Shown piece by piece: positions 44,974 to 58,929 of a stretch of DNA of 64,000 nt; position 1 is the first letter of the stretch; the number at the start of each line of letters is the position of its first letter. The notes beneath the pieces were generated by a model. That model saw only the letters and a program-made list of their open reading frames with translations. It did no database searches and was not told the DNA's origin. The stretch is from Methylopila capsulata. Its GTDB lineage: Bacteria; Pseudomonadota; Alphaproteobacteria; Rhizobiales; Methylopilaceae. Location of the stretch: assembly GCF_016907975.1 (NCBI RefSeq), contig NZ_JAFBCY010000002.1:930001-994000 (forward strand), written 5' to 3'. A program made the translations under genes and the position numbers.

Positions 44974-46005
44974 ATGGTCGCCATCAAAGCCTCGGGCGTC
45001 GACGCCTTTCTCGCAAAACCGCACGCGGACGTGTTCGCCGTGCTGATCTACGGCCCCGACGCCGGCCTCGTGGCCGAACGGGCGGAGCGACTGGCCGCGA
45101 AGGTGCTCGAGGGCTCCGACGACCCCTTCGGCCTGGTGCGCCTCGACGGCGACGAGCTCGCCTCCGATCCCGGCCGGCTGGCGGACGAGGCGCGCACCAT
45201 CGCGCTGTTCGGCGGCCAGCGGGCGATTCGCGTGAAGGTCGGGGGCAGGGCGATCGTGACCGCGGTCGAGGCCCTGCTCGGCGGTCCTATTCCTGAATCC
45301 CTCACCGTGATCGAGGCCGGCGACCTCAAGAAGAACGCGCCGTTGCGGACGCTCTGCGAGAAAAGCCCCCGCGCCGCGGCGTTGCCCTGCTACCCCGACG
45401 AGGCCGGCGCCCGCGATCGTCTGATCGACGAGGAGACCCGCCTGTCCGGCCTTTCGATCACGCCGGACGCGCGGGCGCTGCTAAGCGCGTCGCTCGGACC
45501 GGATCGGCTCGCCGCCCGGGGCGAGGTGCAGAAGCTCTGCCTCTACGCCCATGGGCGCGGCCGCATCGACGTCGACGACGTGACCGCCGTGATCGCGGAC
45601 GCCGGCGACGTCGGCATGGACGTCGCGGTCGATGCGGCCTTTGCCGGCAAAGCAGGGGAGGCGGCCTCCGCGCTTCGGTCCCTGCGTTCCAGCGGCACGC
45701 CGGCGTCCGTCGTCGTCGGCGCCGCGCTCCGCCACGCCATTACGCTGCATCGCCTGCGCGGCGACGTCGACTCCGGTCGCAGCGCGCGCGCCGTGATGGA
45801 AGCCAACGGCTTCCTCTTCCACTTCCGCCGGAAGGACTCCGTCGAACGCGCGCTCGGCGCCTGGAGCGGTCCGCGGCTCACAGAGATCGTGGCGAAGCTC
45901 GCCGAGGCAGTCGCGACCGGGCGCAAGGCCGCGGGCGTGGGAGAGGCGGTCGCCGAGCGCGCCCTGCTCGCCATTGCGATCGAGGCGGCCCGACGGGCTC
46001 GCTGA
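44974..46005 (+). CDS. holA: DNA polymerase III subunit delta
   Basis: HolA is the delta subunit of the clamp loader that opens the sliding clamp. The 343-residue protein begins VAIKASGVDAFLAKPHADVF and has the family blocks LIYGPDAGLVAERAERLA, LIDEETRLSGLSITPDARALL, and the C-terminal collar region (VVGAALRHAITLHRL). In many relatives leuS, lptE and holA are contiguous; here leuS is at 63.9 kb and lptE is not seen. holA converges on parB across 311 bases. Confidence 0.93.
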   Translation: MVAIKASGVDAFLAKPHADVFAVLIYGPDAGLVAERAERLAAKVLEGSDDPFGLVRLDGDELASDPGRLADEARTIALFGGQRAIRVKVGGRAIVTAVEALLGGPIPESLTVIEAGDLKKNAPLRTLCEKSPRAAALPCYPDEAGARDRLIDEETRLSGLSITPDARALLSASLGPDRLAARGEVQKLCLYAHGRGRIDVDDVTAVIADAGDVGMDVAVDAAFAGKAGEAASALRSLRSSGTPASVVVGAALRHAITLHRLRGDVDSGRSARAVMEANGFLFHFRRKDSVERALGAWSGPRLTEIVAKLAEAVATGRKAAGVGEAVAERALLAIAIEAARRAR

Positions 46006-46210
46006 GCTCGCATTCGCGTCTCGGTTGCACAGAGCCGTCAGATTCGCGACTCAATAGGAGAGTCGCTGGCGGCGATTTCATGGGCGGCCGGGGTGATTGG
46101 ACGTCTGGAGCGCGCCGGCCGCCAGCGGGCTTCTAATAGGCGGGGACGGTCTCGGGGGCAATTTCGGACCCGGCGGCGCTCAAAAACCTCGGGTCATGCC
46201 CCGAGCACCG

Positions 46211-46311
46211 TCATCCTCCGGCTTGACCGGAGGACCCATCGCAGACGGCGTGCTCGACGCGAGACATGGATGGTCCGGTCGAAGCCGGGCCATAGCGCCT
46301 GGAGCGCCACC
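46211..46311. repeat. palindromic intergenic element between holA and parB
   Basis: CCTCCGG/CCGGAGG (46215-46221 with 46227-46233) forms a tight hairpin, and a second half, GGTCCGGTCGAAGCCGGGCC, lies near 46291. The layout resembles the other intergenic palindromes of this window. The remaining part of the 311-base gap (46006-46316) holds no recognisable gene. Confidence 0.45.
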
Positions 46312-46316
46312 CCATT

Positions 46317-47189
46317 TCACCCCTTCAGCCGCGCCGCGACCATATCCAGCTGCTCGAGATCCGTGTAGCGGATGACGAGCTCGCCGCCCTGGCCCTTGGG
46401 CTTCAGCGTCACGGCGAGACCTAGCGCTTCGGAGAGCGCCTCCTCCAGCGCGCGGGCGTCGGCGTCTTTCTCAGGTCTCGCGCGACGGGCGCCGTCGACC
46501 GACTTGGTCTCGGGCGCGCGCGCCATGGCCTCGACCTCGCGGACCGACAGACCCTTGGCCACCGCCTTTTCCGCCGCGGAGGAGGGGTCGTCGAGCGCGA
46601 GCAGCGCGCGGGCGTGACCGGCGGTGAGCGCGCCGTTCAGCACATGGGTCTTCACGCTCTCCGGCAGCTTGGTCAGCCGCAGCGTGTTGGCGATGTGGCT
46701 GCGGCTCTTGCCGATAACGCGGGCGAGGTCCTCCTGCCGATAGGAGAACTGCGTCATCAGCTGCTCGTAGCCGACCGCCTCGTCGATGGCGTTGAGGTCC
46801 GCGCGCTGGACGTTCTCGACGATCGCGATCTCCAGCGCCTCGCGCTCGGTGACGTCGAGGATGACGATCGGCGCGTCATGGACCCCGGCGCGCTGCGCCG
46901 CGCGCCAGCGCCGCTCGCCCGCGATGATCTCGAACTGCTCCGTTCCGCTCGCAGCCCGCCGCACGAGGATCGGCTGCAGCACGCCCTTCTCGCGCACCGA
47001 AGCCGCGAGATCGTCGAGGTCGGCTTCGTTGAAATGGCGGCGCGGGTTGGCCGGGTTCGGCCTGAGGTGTGCGATCGGCGCGCGACGCTGGCCGCGGGAC
47101 CGCTCGATCACCGCGCCTTCGTCGGCGACGTCGCCGATCAGCGCCGCGAGGCCGCGACCGAGACGCGACCGGGAGGGCTCGTCCGCCAT
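46317..47189 (-). CDS. parB: chromosome partitioning protein ParB
   Basis: ParB binds parS, loads onto DNA as a CTP-dependent clamp and works with ParA in chromosome segregation. The 290-residue protein starts ADEPSRSRLGRGLAALIGD, then has the CTP-binding region NPRRHFNEADLDDLA and IIAGERRWRAAQRAG, the helix-turn-helix (YRQEDLARVIGKSRSHIANTL) and NGALTAGHARALLAL. I chose the second of two nearby ATGs because AAAGG stands six bases from it. Two perfect parS sites lie upstream. Confidence 0.96.
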   Translation of the reverse strand: MADEPSRSRLGRGLAALIGDVADEGAVIERSRGQRRAPIAHLRPNPANPRRHFNEADLDDLAASVREKGVLQPILVRRAASGTEQFEIIAGERRWRAAQRAGVHDAPIVILDVTEREALEIAIVENVQRADLNAIDEAVGYEQLMTQFSYRQEDLARVIGKSRSHIANTLRLTKLPESVKTHVLNGALTAGHARALLALDDPSSAAEKAVAKGLSVREVEAMARAPETKSVDGARRARPEKDADARALEEALSEALGLAVTLKPKGQGGELVIRYTDLEQLDMVAARLKG

Positions 47190-47211
47190 GCTCATCCTTT
47201 CAAAGGCTCCG

Positions 47212-48036
<825 letters not shown>

Positions 48037-48068
48037 CTGGGCGGCTCCGGCGTCGAACGCGCGTGGCT

Positions 48069-48731
48069 CTAGGCGTTCGACCGGAGCTCCTGAAGACCTT
48101 CGATGCGCACGATGCGCGCGGCGGGGTCGGTGCGGCTCGGGTGAAACGATGTCTTAACTTTCCAGGATTCCGAGGCCTGGGTCAATTCAAGCTCGGCCTT
48201 CTCCCCCTTGGGAAACAGTCCGATCGCCCCGCTTTTCAACAGCGGCGCCGCCAGCGTGAGAAGTTCGGTCAACGAGGCCAGGGCGCGGGCGCTAACGACG
48301 TCGGCCTGCGGGACGACGGAGCCCACCACCGCCTCCGCCCGAACGGCGTGGACGGTGACCGCCACGCCCATGGCGCGAGCTGTCTCGCGCAGGAACGCCG
48401 CCTTCTTCAGATTGCTTTCGACGAGATGGACATGGGCCTTGCCTGCCAGCAACGCGGCGACGACGAGGCCGGGAAAGCCCGCGCCCGACCCGAGATCGAC
48501 CCAGACCTTCACGTCCTTCGGGGCCAGCGCGACGAGCTGCGCGCCATCGGCCACATGGCGCGTCCACACCTCGGCGAGAGTGTTCGGAGCGACGAGGTTC
48601 ATCGTGCCCTGCCACCGGTCGAGCATCGACACCAACTGGCCCAGACGCGCCCATGTTTCACGTGAAACATCGACGAGGGCTTGGGCGTTCGCCCGGTCCG
48701 CGGCGCGGACCTTGGGATCAACGGGCGGCAT
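48069..48731 (-). CDS. rsmG: 16S rRNA (guanine527-N7)-methyltransferase
   Basis: RsmG methylates G527 of 16S rRNA. The 220-residue protein shows NLVAPNTLAEVWTRHVADG, the SAM motif WVDLGSGAGFPGLVVAAL, VESNLKKAAFLRETAR and VVSARALASLTELL. A perfect parS sequence (48654-48669) is embedded in its N-terminal coding region, where it encodes part of ALVDVSRETWARL; codon choice there is constrained by the site. Confidence 0.96.
   Translation of the reverse strand: MPPVDPKVRAADRANAQALVDVSRETWARLGQLVSMLDRWQGTMNLVAPNTLAEVWTRHVADGAQLVALAPKDVKVWVDLGSGAGFPGLVVAALLAGKAHVHLVESNLKKAAFLRETARAMGVAVTVHAVRAEAVVGSVVPQADVVSARALASLTELLTLAAPLLKSGAIGLFPKGEKAELELTQASESWKVKTSFHPSRTDPAARIVRIEGLQELRSNA
48654..48669. promoter_or_regulatory. 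parS site 1 (inside rsmG)
   Basis: TGTTTCACGTGAAACA is a perfect 16-bp match to the canonical bacterial parS. It lies within the rsmG coding sequence, upstream of parAB. ParB should nucleate here. Confidence 0.95.
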
Positions 48732-48788
48732 GACGAAACTCCGGTGGAATGACGCCGGCGCCGCCCGGCACGGCGACGCGCGCCATGG

Positions 48789-50639
<1,851 letters not shown>

Positions 50640-50713
50640 GTCTTCCGATCCCGCCGTTGTGACTGCTCGCCCGACGCATAGCCCTGTGAGCCCTCGGCCG
50701 CAACGACGCTCAA

Positions 50714-50729
50714 TGTTTCACGTGAAACA
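50714..50729. promoter_or_regulatory. parS site 2 (between mnmG and mnmE)
   Basis: A second perfect TGTTTCACGTGAAACA lies in the 115-base gap between mnmE and mnmG, 2,060 bases from the first site. Two parS sites this close to parAB fit a chromosomal centromere region. Confidence 0.95.
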
Positions 50730-50754
50730 TTCATCCTGCCCGAGACCCCAACCC

Positions 50755-52095
50755 TCACTTCCCGATGCAGAAGCTCGCGAAAAGGCGGTCGAGCACGTCC
50801 TCGACGCCGACCCGGCCTGCGATGCGGCCAAGTTCGGTCGCCGCGCGGCGGAGACGTTCCGCAAGAAACTCGTCGGGCAGCGCCTCCCACTGGTCGAGCG
50901 CAGCTCGCAGTTCAACCCCGGCCGCCCGGATGGCGTCGCGATGGCGCGCGCGCGTAAGCCCCACGTGGTCATCGTCGCCAAGGCCGCTCCGCGCCGCCTC
51001 GCCCAAGGCCGCGACGAGATCGTCGAGGCCGGCGCCCGTGCGGGTCGAGATCGACCGATCCGCCCACTCCAGCAAGGCGGGCGTAAGGTCCGCCTTGCTG
51101 GCGATCGTCCAGAGCGCGCCGCCTGTCAAAGGCGCGGCCATGCCGTCCGGTGAGGCCGGATCCCGCAGCCACAGCACCAGGTCGGCGTCCGCGGCCTGGG
51201 CGGTCGCGCGACGCACGCCCTCGCGCTCCACCGCGTCGTCGGTGGCGCGCAGGCCGGCGGTGTCGGCGACGATCGCGGGGTAGCCGTCGAGATCGAGATG
51301 GACCTCGACGACGTCCCGCGTCGTGCCGGGGCCGTCGGCGACGATCGCGGCCTCCCGGCGGGCGAGCGCGTTCAGCAGCGACGACTTGCCGGCGTTCGGC
51401 GCGCCGACGATGGCGATCCGAAAGCCCTCGCGCAGCCGCTCGGCGCGGGTGTCCGCCAGCGCGGCGTCGAGATCTCGCGCGAGCAGCGCGATCTCGCTCC
51501 TGGCCTGCGCCCGCGCGGCCGCCGGCACGTCGTCCTCGTCGGAAAAGTCGATGCCGGCCTCCACCAGCGCCATGGCCGCGATCAGCCGGTCGCGCCAGCC
51601 GTCGACGATCGCGGAAAGCGCCCCTTCGCTCTGGCGAATGGCCTGACGGCGCTGGGCCTGGGTCTCGGCGTCGATCAGGTCGGCGAGGCCTTCGGTTTCG
51701 GCGAGGTCGAGCTTGCCCGCGAGAAACGCACGCCGCGTGAACTCGCCCGGCTCGGCAGCCCGTACGCCCTCCACCGCGAGCACGGCCTCGAGCACGGCGG
51801 CGACGACCGCGCGCCCGCCGTGAAGGTGCAGCTCCGCGGCGTCCTCGCCGGTGGCGCTGGCGGGGCCGGGGAACCACAGCGCAAGCCCGCGATCGAGCAG
51901 CTCGCCGGTCTCAGGGTAGCGCAGGGCGCGAAAGGAGGCGACGCGCGGCTCCGGGCGGCCGCCTGCGATACGGTCCAGCACGGCGCCAGCGGCCGATCCC
52001 GAAATGCGCAGCACCGCGATCGCCGCCCGCCCCGGCGCGGTGCTGATGGCCGCGATGGTGTCGCGCGCCTCAAGAGCCCTAGGTTCGTTAATCAC
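50755..52095 (-). CDS. mnmE: tRNA uridine-5-carboxymethylaminomethyl modification GTPase MnmE
   Basis: MnmE (TrmE) is the GTPase partner of MnmG. The 446-residue protein has the folate-binding N-domain ([21 protein letters not shown]), [15 protein letters not shown], the G domain with [14 protein letters not shown], the switch [15 protein letters not shown], and the C-terminal FCIGK with the invariant Cys. It heads the mnmE-mnmG-rsmG-parA-parB run and is divergent from the DUF255 gene by 32 bases. Confidence 0.97.
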   Translation of the reverse strand: MINEPRALEARDTIAAISTAPGRAAIAVLRISGSAAGAVLDRIAGGRPEPRVASFRALRYPETGELLDRGLALWFPGPASATGEDAAELHLHGGRAVVAAVLEAVLAVEGVRAAEPGEFTRRAFLAGKLDLAETEGLADLIDAETQAQRRQAIRQSEGALSAIVDGWRDRLIAAMALVEAGIDFSDEDDVPAAARAQARSEIALLARDLDAALADTRAERLREGFRIAIVGAPNAGKSSLLNALARREAAIVADGPGTTRDVVEVHLDLDGYPAIVADTAGLRATDDAVEREGVRRATAQAADADLVLWLRDPASPDGMAAPLTGGALWTIASKADLTPALLEWADRSISTRTGAGLDDLVAALGEAARSGLGDDDHVGLTRARHRDAIRAAGVELRAALDQWEALPDEFLAERLRRAATELGRIAGRVGVEDVLDRLFASFCIGK

Positions 52096-52127
52096 GCCGC
52101 GCCTCTCGCGATGCCTGGGATCTTCAT

Positions 52128-54131
<2,004 letters not shown>

Positions 54132-54197
54132 GGCGCGGCGTGGAGCTGCACGCCTGGCGTCATCGACCTCGCGAGGCGCCGCCGGTCCAGGAAGAGA

Positions 54198-54376
54198 CGC
54201 GGGGATCCCTCCCTCGATAGAGGGGAGGGTAGGCGGGCGAAGCCCGGCGGAGTGGGGTGGCCGCCTGATGAGGCTCAACCCTCCTCGCTAAGTCTACGTC
54301 CAAGGACCCCACCCGACCCTTTGCTACGCAAACGGCCACCCTCCCCACGCCTTCGGCTCGAGGAGGGATCCCCCGC
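54198..54376. repeat. ~180-bp palindromic element, copy 2 (MITE-like)
   Basis: This is the reverse-oriented counterpart of the element at 37840-38032. 54205-54230 is an exact 26-base reverse complement of 38000-38025, and flanking blocks such as GCCACCCTCCCCACGCCTTC align with the other end of copy 1. Imperfect inverted ends (CGCGGGGATCCCTCC; GGAGGGATCCCCCGCG) bound it. No gene is seen in the gap 54132-54406. Confidence 0.7.
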
Positions 54377-54406
54377 GGCCAATCTCAAACGCCTCAAACG
54401 CCGCGC

Positions 54407-54853
54407 TCACCCCACCAGGTCGCGCACATCGAGCGGCGCGCCGGCGTCGGTCTCGATCGCCATGTCGAGCTCGCCCGCGGCGTTGCGGAACACGCGGTAG
54501 ACGATGCGCTCGTCGATCTGGTTGCCCGGCTTGAAGGTCAGCACCTTCGGGCGGCGGGCGATGACGTCGGCGGCCGAGCCCCACTCAGAGGAGGCGATGA
54601 TGACCTCGTCGCCGACCTGGCAGGTGCGGGCGGCGGCGCCATTCAGAATGCAGCAGCGCGAGCCCGGCACGCCGTAGAGCACATAAGTCGAGATCCGCGC
54701 GCCGGACATCTTGTTCCAGATCTCGACGAACTCGAGCGGCTCCAGCCCCGCCTCCCGGCAGAGCTCGGCGTCGATGGTGATGGAGCCGTGGTAGTTCAGG
54801 TCCGCGCCGGTGACGCGGATGCCGTGGAGCTTCGCCCGGACGTACTGCTGCAT
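54407..54853 (-). CDS. panD: aspartate 1-decarboxylase
   Basis: PanD makes beta-alanine for pantothenate and so CoA. The pyruvoyl cofactor forms by self-cleavage at the Gly-Ser bond in [25 protein letters not shown] and the RISTYVLYG segment match the family, as does [16 protein letters not shown]. At 148 residues it is about 20 longer than E. coli PanD, with an extra C-terminal stretch after PKVLTF. It lies downstream of ccr, separated by a hairpin likely to act as terminator. Confidence 0.92.
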   Translation of the reverse strand: MQQYVRAKLHGIRVTGADLNYHGSITIDAELCREAGLEPLEFVEIWNKMSGARISTYVLYGVPGSRCCILNGAAARTCQVGDEVIIASSEWGSAADVIARRPKVLTFKPGNQIDERIVYRVFRNAAGELDMAIETDAGAPLDVRDLVG

Positions 54854-54889
54854 GGGGGCACTCCGTTGAGCCGAGGTCTCATTACGACA

Positions 54890-54918
54890 AGAGCGCCGGA
54901 GGGACGCCCCGGCGCTCT
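54890..54918 (-). terminator. hairpin terminator-like structure after ccr
   Basis: AGAGCGCCGG (54890-54899) and CCGGCGCTCT (54909-54918) form a perfect 10-bp GC-rich stem with a 9-base loop. On the minus strand it follows the ccr stop by 32 bases and continues into TTGTCGTAAT, a weak U-containing tail. It would separate ccr from panD transcription. Confidence 0.55.
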
Positions 54919-54950
54919 CAACTGCCTTCGATGACGTCGCCGATCAAGCG

Positions 54951-56231
54951 TCAGGCGGCGACCGAGGATGGGGTCAGGCCGGCCTCGGCGACGTCGTCCA
55001 CGGTCCGCAGCCCTGCGCGCGGCGAGTTGACCAGCACCGCCATGTTGCCCGGGGCGTGCTGGTTCTTCCACATCTTGGTATGGGCCTTCGGGATGTCGGC
55101 GAAGGTGAACACCTCCGACATGCAAGGATCGACGCGTCGGTCGATGACGAACTTGTTCGCGGCCGAGGCCTGCTTCAGATGGGCGAAGTGCGAGCCCTGG
55201 ATGCGCTTCTGCCGCATCCAGACGTAGCGCGCGTCGAAGGTGATGTTGAAGCCGGAGGTGCCGGCGCAGAACACCACCATGCCGCCGCGCTTCACCACGA
55301 GGCAGGAGACGGGGAACGTCGCCTCGCCGGGATGCTCGAACACCATGTCGACGTCGACGCCCTTGCCGGTGATCTCCCAGATCGCCTTGCCGAACGCCCG
55401 GGCGGACTTCACCCAGGTGTTGTACTCAGGGCTGTTGACCGTGGGCATCTGCCCCCAGCAGTCGAAGTCCTTCCGATTGATCACGCCCTTGGCGCCGAGG
55501 CTCATGACGTAGTCGCGCTTCGACTCGTCCGAGATCACGCCGATGGCGTTGCCGCCGGAGGCCGCGATCAGCTGGACCGCGAACACGCCAAGGCCGCCGG
55601 AGGCGCCCCACACCAGCACGTTGTCCGAGGGCTTCAGCGCGTGCGGCGGGTGGCCGAACAGCATGCGGTAGGCGGTGGCGAGGGTCAGCGTGTAGCAGGA
55701 CGCCTCTTCCCAGGTCAGGTGCTTCGGCCGCTGCATGAGCTGGCGCGACTGGACCCGGCAGAACTGCGCGAAGGACCCGTCGGGCGTCTCGTAGCCCCAG
55801 ATGCGCTGGGAGGACGAGAACATCGGGTCGCCGCCGTTGCACTCCTCGTCGTCGCCGTCGTCCTGGTTGCAGTGGACGATGACCTCGTCGCCCACCTTCC
55901 AGCGCTTCACCTTGCGGCCGACCGCCCAGACGATGCCGGAGGCGTCCGAGCCGCCGATGTGGATCGGGTTCTTGTGCACGTCGATCGGCGAGATCGGCTC
56001 GCCCAGCGACGCCCAGACCTGATTGTAGTTCACGCCCGCGGCCATGACGTAGACGAGGACCTCGTCGTCGCCGATGTCCCACACGGGCACCACCTCGAGC
56101 TGCATCGCGCTCTCGGGCGGCCCATGCCGCTCCTTGCGCACGACCCAGGCGTGCATGTTCGCCGGCACATGGCCGAGCGGGGGCATCTCGCCCATGTCGT
56201 AGAGGTCTTTGCGCTCGGTCGATGCGGCCAT
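54951..56231 (-). CDS. ccr: crotonyl-CoA carboxylase/reductase
   Basis: Ccr converts crotonyl-CoA, CO2 and NADPH to ethylmalonyl-CoA, the key step of the ethylmalonyl-CoA pathway. The 426-residue protein shows KDLYDMGEMPPLGHVPANMH, YNQVWASLGEPISPIDVH, GGSDASGIVWAVGRKV, EECNGGDPMFSSSQRIWGYE, the NADPH-binding VLVWGASGGLGVFAVQL and RYVWMRQKRIQGSHFAHL. The ATG at 56229-56231 matches family N-termini. ecm lies 670 bases away on the other strand. Together they allow acetyl-CoA assimilation without isocitrate lyase. Confidence 0.96.
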   Translation of the reverse strand: MAASTERKDLYDMGEMPPLGHVPANMHAWVVRKERHGPPESAMQLEVVPVWDIGDDEVLVYVMAAGVNYNQVWASLGEPISPIDVHKNPIHIGGSDASGIVWAVGRKVKRWKVGDEVIVHCNQDDGDDEECNGGDPMFSSSQRIWGYETPDGSFAQFCRVQSRQLMQRPKHLTWEEASCYTLTLATAYRMLFGHPPHALKPSDNVLVWGASGGLGVFAVQLIAASGGNAIGVISDESKRDYVMSLGAKGVINRKDFDCWGQMPTVNSPEYNTWVKSARAFGKAIWEITGKGVDVDMVFEHPGEATFPVSCLVVKRGGMVVFCAGTSGFNITFDARYVWMRQKRIQGSHFAHLKQASAANKFVIDRRVDPCMSEVFTFADIPKAHTKMWKNQHAPGNMAVLVNSPRAGLRTVDDVAEAGLTPSSVAA

Positions 56232-56410
56232 GGCGAAAGCTTTCGTCAGTATCCGGGTCCGAGCGGCAATATGACGTCGGGTCGGATACGCGCAATGCGA
56301 CGTTGGCCTCATGTTGCGATGCGATATGGTCGTTTGCGGACAGCGCTCCATGTCTAAAGACGCAATCGGCGGGAACGGTCCCGCCCTTTAAGTCGAAGGA
56401 CGTAGACGCC

Positions 56411-56674
56411 ATGGAACCGTTCGCAGGATTTGGAATTCTCGCCGTGCTGCTGATCGGCGCGATCGCGGGCTGGCTCGCCGGCCAGATCGTCCGGGGCTAC
56501 GGCTTCGGCATCATCGGGAACATCATCGTCGGCATTATCGGCGCCGTGATCGGCACCTGGCTGCTCGGCCAGCTCGGCGTCTCCACCGGCGGCGGCGTGC
56601 TGGGCGCGATCATCGGCTCGACCATCGGCGCGATCGTGCTGCTGCTGATCATCGGCCTGTTCCGAAGGGCGTAG
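56411..56674 (+). CDS. GlsB/YeaQ/YmgE family membrane protein
   Basis: The 87-residue protein is nearly all membrane: three helices rich in Gly (LLIGAIAGWLAGQIVRGYG; GIIGNIIVGIIGAVIGTWLL; GAIIGSTIGAIVLLLIIGLF). It matches the transglycosylase-associated GlsB/YeaQ/YmgE group, often stress-induced, with unknown biochemical role. It is divergent from ccr across 179 bases that carry GCAAT/TTGC-type motifs (56266-56317). Confidence 0.9.
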   Translation: MEPFAGFGILAVLLIGAIAGWLAGQIVRGYGFGIIGNIIVGIIGAVIGTWLLGQLGVSTGGGVLGAIIGSTIGAIVLLLIIGLFRRA

Positions 56675-56683
56675 CCGCAACGG

Positions 56684-56786
56684 TGGTCATCCCGGACGGC
56701 GCCGCGCGCCGATCCGGGATCGCCGGCCAGTTCCATCGAGATCCCACGACGATCCCGGCTCTCCGCTTCGCTCCGGCCGGGATGAC
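56684..56786. repeat. palindromic intergenic element between yeaQ-like gene and ecm
   Basis: GGTCATCCCGG (56684-56694) and CCGGGATGAC (56777-56786) are inverted ends around smaller hairpins such as GATCCCGGCTC...CCGGCCGGGAT. The remaining bases up to the ecm start (56899) hold no other recognised feature. Confidence 0.55.
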
Positions 56787-56899
56787 GAGGCCCTCCTGAG
56801 AGCCTCTCCAACCAACGCCTCATTGCGGCGCAGCACGCGGGCGCTAAACCTGAGCCGCGCGGCGCATGTCCGCGGCGAGCGGTCGGTGGAGCGATATTT

Positions 56900-58870
56900 A
56901 TGGCGGACAAACCCTGGCTGATCAGGACCTACGCGGGCCATTCCACGCCTGCGGAGTCCAACCGGCTCTACAAGTCCAACCTCGCCAAGGGCCAGACCGG
57001 CCTCTCCGTCGCCTTCGACCTGCCGACCCAGACCGGCTACGACCCCGATCACATCCTCTCGCGCGGCGAAGTCGGCAAGGTCGGCGTGCCGGTCTCCCAT
57101 CTCGGCGACATGCGGGCGCTGTTCGACGGCATCCCGCTCGGCCAGATGAACACCTCGATGACGATCAACGCGACGGCGGCCTGGCTGCTGGCGCTCTACG
57201 TCGCCCAGGCCGAAGAGCAGGGCGGCGACCGCGCCGCGCTGAACGGCACGACGCAGAACGACATCATCAAGGAGTACCTGTCGCGCGGCACCTACGTGTT
57301 CCCGCCGGCGCCCTCGCTTCGGCTGATCCGTGACGTCATCACCTTCACCACGAAGGAGATGCCGAAGTGGAACCCCATGAACGTCTGCTCCTACCACCTG
57401 CAGGAAGCCGGGGCGACGCCGGTGCAGGAGCTCGCCTACGCGCTCGCGACCGGCATCGCCGTGCTGGACGAGGTCAAGGCGACCAACCCGAGCGAAGAGG
57501 TCTTCGCCCAGACCGTGCAGCGCATCTCGTTCTTCGTGAACGCCGGGATGAAGTTCATCACCGAGATCGCGAAGATGCGCGCTTTCGTCGACCTGTGGGA
57601 CGAGATCACCCGTGACCGTTACGGCGTGACCGACGCCAAGAGCCGCCGCTTCCGCTACGGCGTGCAGGTCAACTCGCTCGGCCTCACCGAGCCGCAGCCC
57701 GAGAACAACGTCTACCGCATCCTGATCCAGACGCTCGCCGTGACGCTGTCGCGAGACGCCCGCGCCCGCGCCGTGCAGCTCCCCGCCTGGAACGAGGCGC
57801 TCGGCCTGCCGCGCCCGTGGGACCAGCAGTGGTCGCTGCGCGCCCAGCAGATCCTGGCCTACGAGACCGACATCCTCGAATACGCCGACATCTTCAACGG
57901 CTCCGAGGTGATGAACGCCAAGGTCGAGGCGCTGAAGGACGAAGCCCGCGCCGAGCTTGCGCGCATCGACGAGATGGGCGGCGCGATCGCGGCCGTGCAG
58001 TCGGGCTACATGAAGGGCCGGCTGGTCGAATCCAACGCCCGTCGCCTCGCGGCGATCGAGAGCGGCGAGCAGGTCGTGGTCGGCGTGAACCGCTGGAAGG
58101 AAACCGAGCCCTCGCCGCTGTCGACCGGCGCCGGTTCGATCCAGGTGGTGCCCGAAAGCGTCGGGCAGGAGGCGATCGAGCGGCTCAACGCCTGGCGCGC
58201 TCAGCGCGATCCCAAGGCGGTCGAGACGGCGCTGGCCGAGGTCGCCGCCGCCGCGCGTGAGGACCGCAACATCATGGAGCCGTCGATCGCGGCCGCGAAG
58301 GCGGGCGTCACCACCGGCGAGTGGGGCCAGACCCTGCGCGACATCTTCGGCGAGTTCCGCGCCCCGACCGGCGTCGGCCGCGCCGTGCGCGCGGACGCCG
58401 GCGGCGCCGAAATCGAGGAGGTGCGCGCCCAGGTCGAAGCCGCCTCCGGCCGCCTCGGCCGCCGGCTGAAGCTGCTGGTGGGCAAGCCCGGCCTCGACGG
58501 GCACTCCAACGGCGCCGAGCAGATTGCGGTCCGCGCCCGCGACTGCGGCTTCGAGGTCGTCTACGAGGGCATCCGGCTGACGCCGTCGGAGATCGTCAAC
58601 GCCGCGCTCGAGGAGGGCGTCCACGTGGTCGGCCTGTCGATCCTGTCCGGGTCCCACGTGCCTCTGGTGCGCGACGTGATCGAGCGCATGCGCAAGGTCG
58701 GCCTCGACGACGTGCCGCTGATCGTCGGCGGCATCATCCCGCCCGAGGACGAGCTTCAGCTCAAGGCGATGGGCGTGGCCGAGGTCTACACCCCGAAGAA
58801 CTTCGACCTGACCAAGATCATGGCGGACATCGTCCGGATCGCCGAAATCGCCCACAAGGAAGCGGCGTAG
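56900..58870 (+). CDS. ecm: (2R)-ethylmalonyl-CoA mutase
   Basis: This coenzyme B12 mutase converts (2R)-ethylmalonyl-CoA to (2S)-methylsuccinyl-CoA, right after Ccr. The 656-residue single chain has the TIM-barrel substrate domain (STPAESNRLYKSNLAKGQTG; FDLPTQTGYDPDH) and a C-terminal B12 domain with the cobalt His in KPGLDGHSNGAEQIAVRARD and LSILSGSHVPLVRDV. The block LAKGQTGLSVAFDLPTQTGY separates the MeaA/Ecm group from methylmalonyl-CoA mutase. The name meaA is also used. Proximity to ccr supports pathway grouping. Confidence 0.95.
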   Translation: MADKPWLIRTYAGHSTPAESNRLYKSNLAKGQTGLSVAFDLPTQTGYDPDHILSRGEVGKVGVPVSHLGDMRALFDGIPLGQMNTSMTINATAAWLLALYVAQAEEQGGDRAALNGTTQNDIIKEYLSRGTYVFPPAPSLRLIRDVITFTTKEMPKWNPMNVCSYHLQEAGATPVQELAYALATGIAVLDEVKATNPSEEVFAQTVQRISFFVNAGMKFITEIAKMRAFVDLWDEITRDRYGVTDAKSRRFRYGVQVNSLGLTEPQPENNVYRILIQTLAVTLSRDARARAVQLPAWNEALGLPRPWDQQWSLRAQQILAYETDILEYADIFNGSEVMNAKVEALKDEARAELARIDEMGGAIAAVQSGYMKGRLVESNARRLAAIESGEQVVVGVNRWKETEPSPLSTGAGSIQVVPESVGQEAIERLNAWRAQRDPKAVETALAEVAAAAREDRNIMEPSIAAAKAGVTTGEWGQTLRDIFGEFRAPTGVGRAVRADAGGAEIEEVRAQVEAASGRLGRRLKLLVGKPGLDGHSNGAEQIAVRARDCGFEVVYEGIRLTPSEIVNAALEEGVHVVGLSILSGSHVPLVRDVIERMRKVGLDDVPLIVGGIIPPEDELQLKAMGVAEVYTPKNFDLTKIMADIVRIAEIAHKEAA

Positions 58871-58929
58871 ACTTGGTCGATGCGGAGAAAGAGGGGCGGC
58901 GGGCGCGGCGTCTTTTCTCGCACGCTCAT

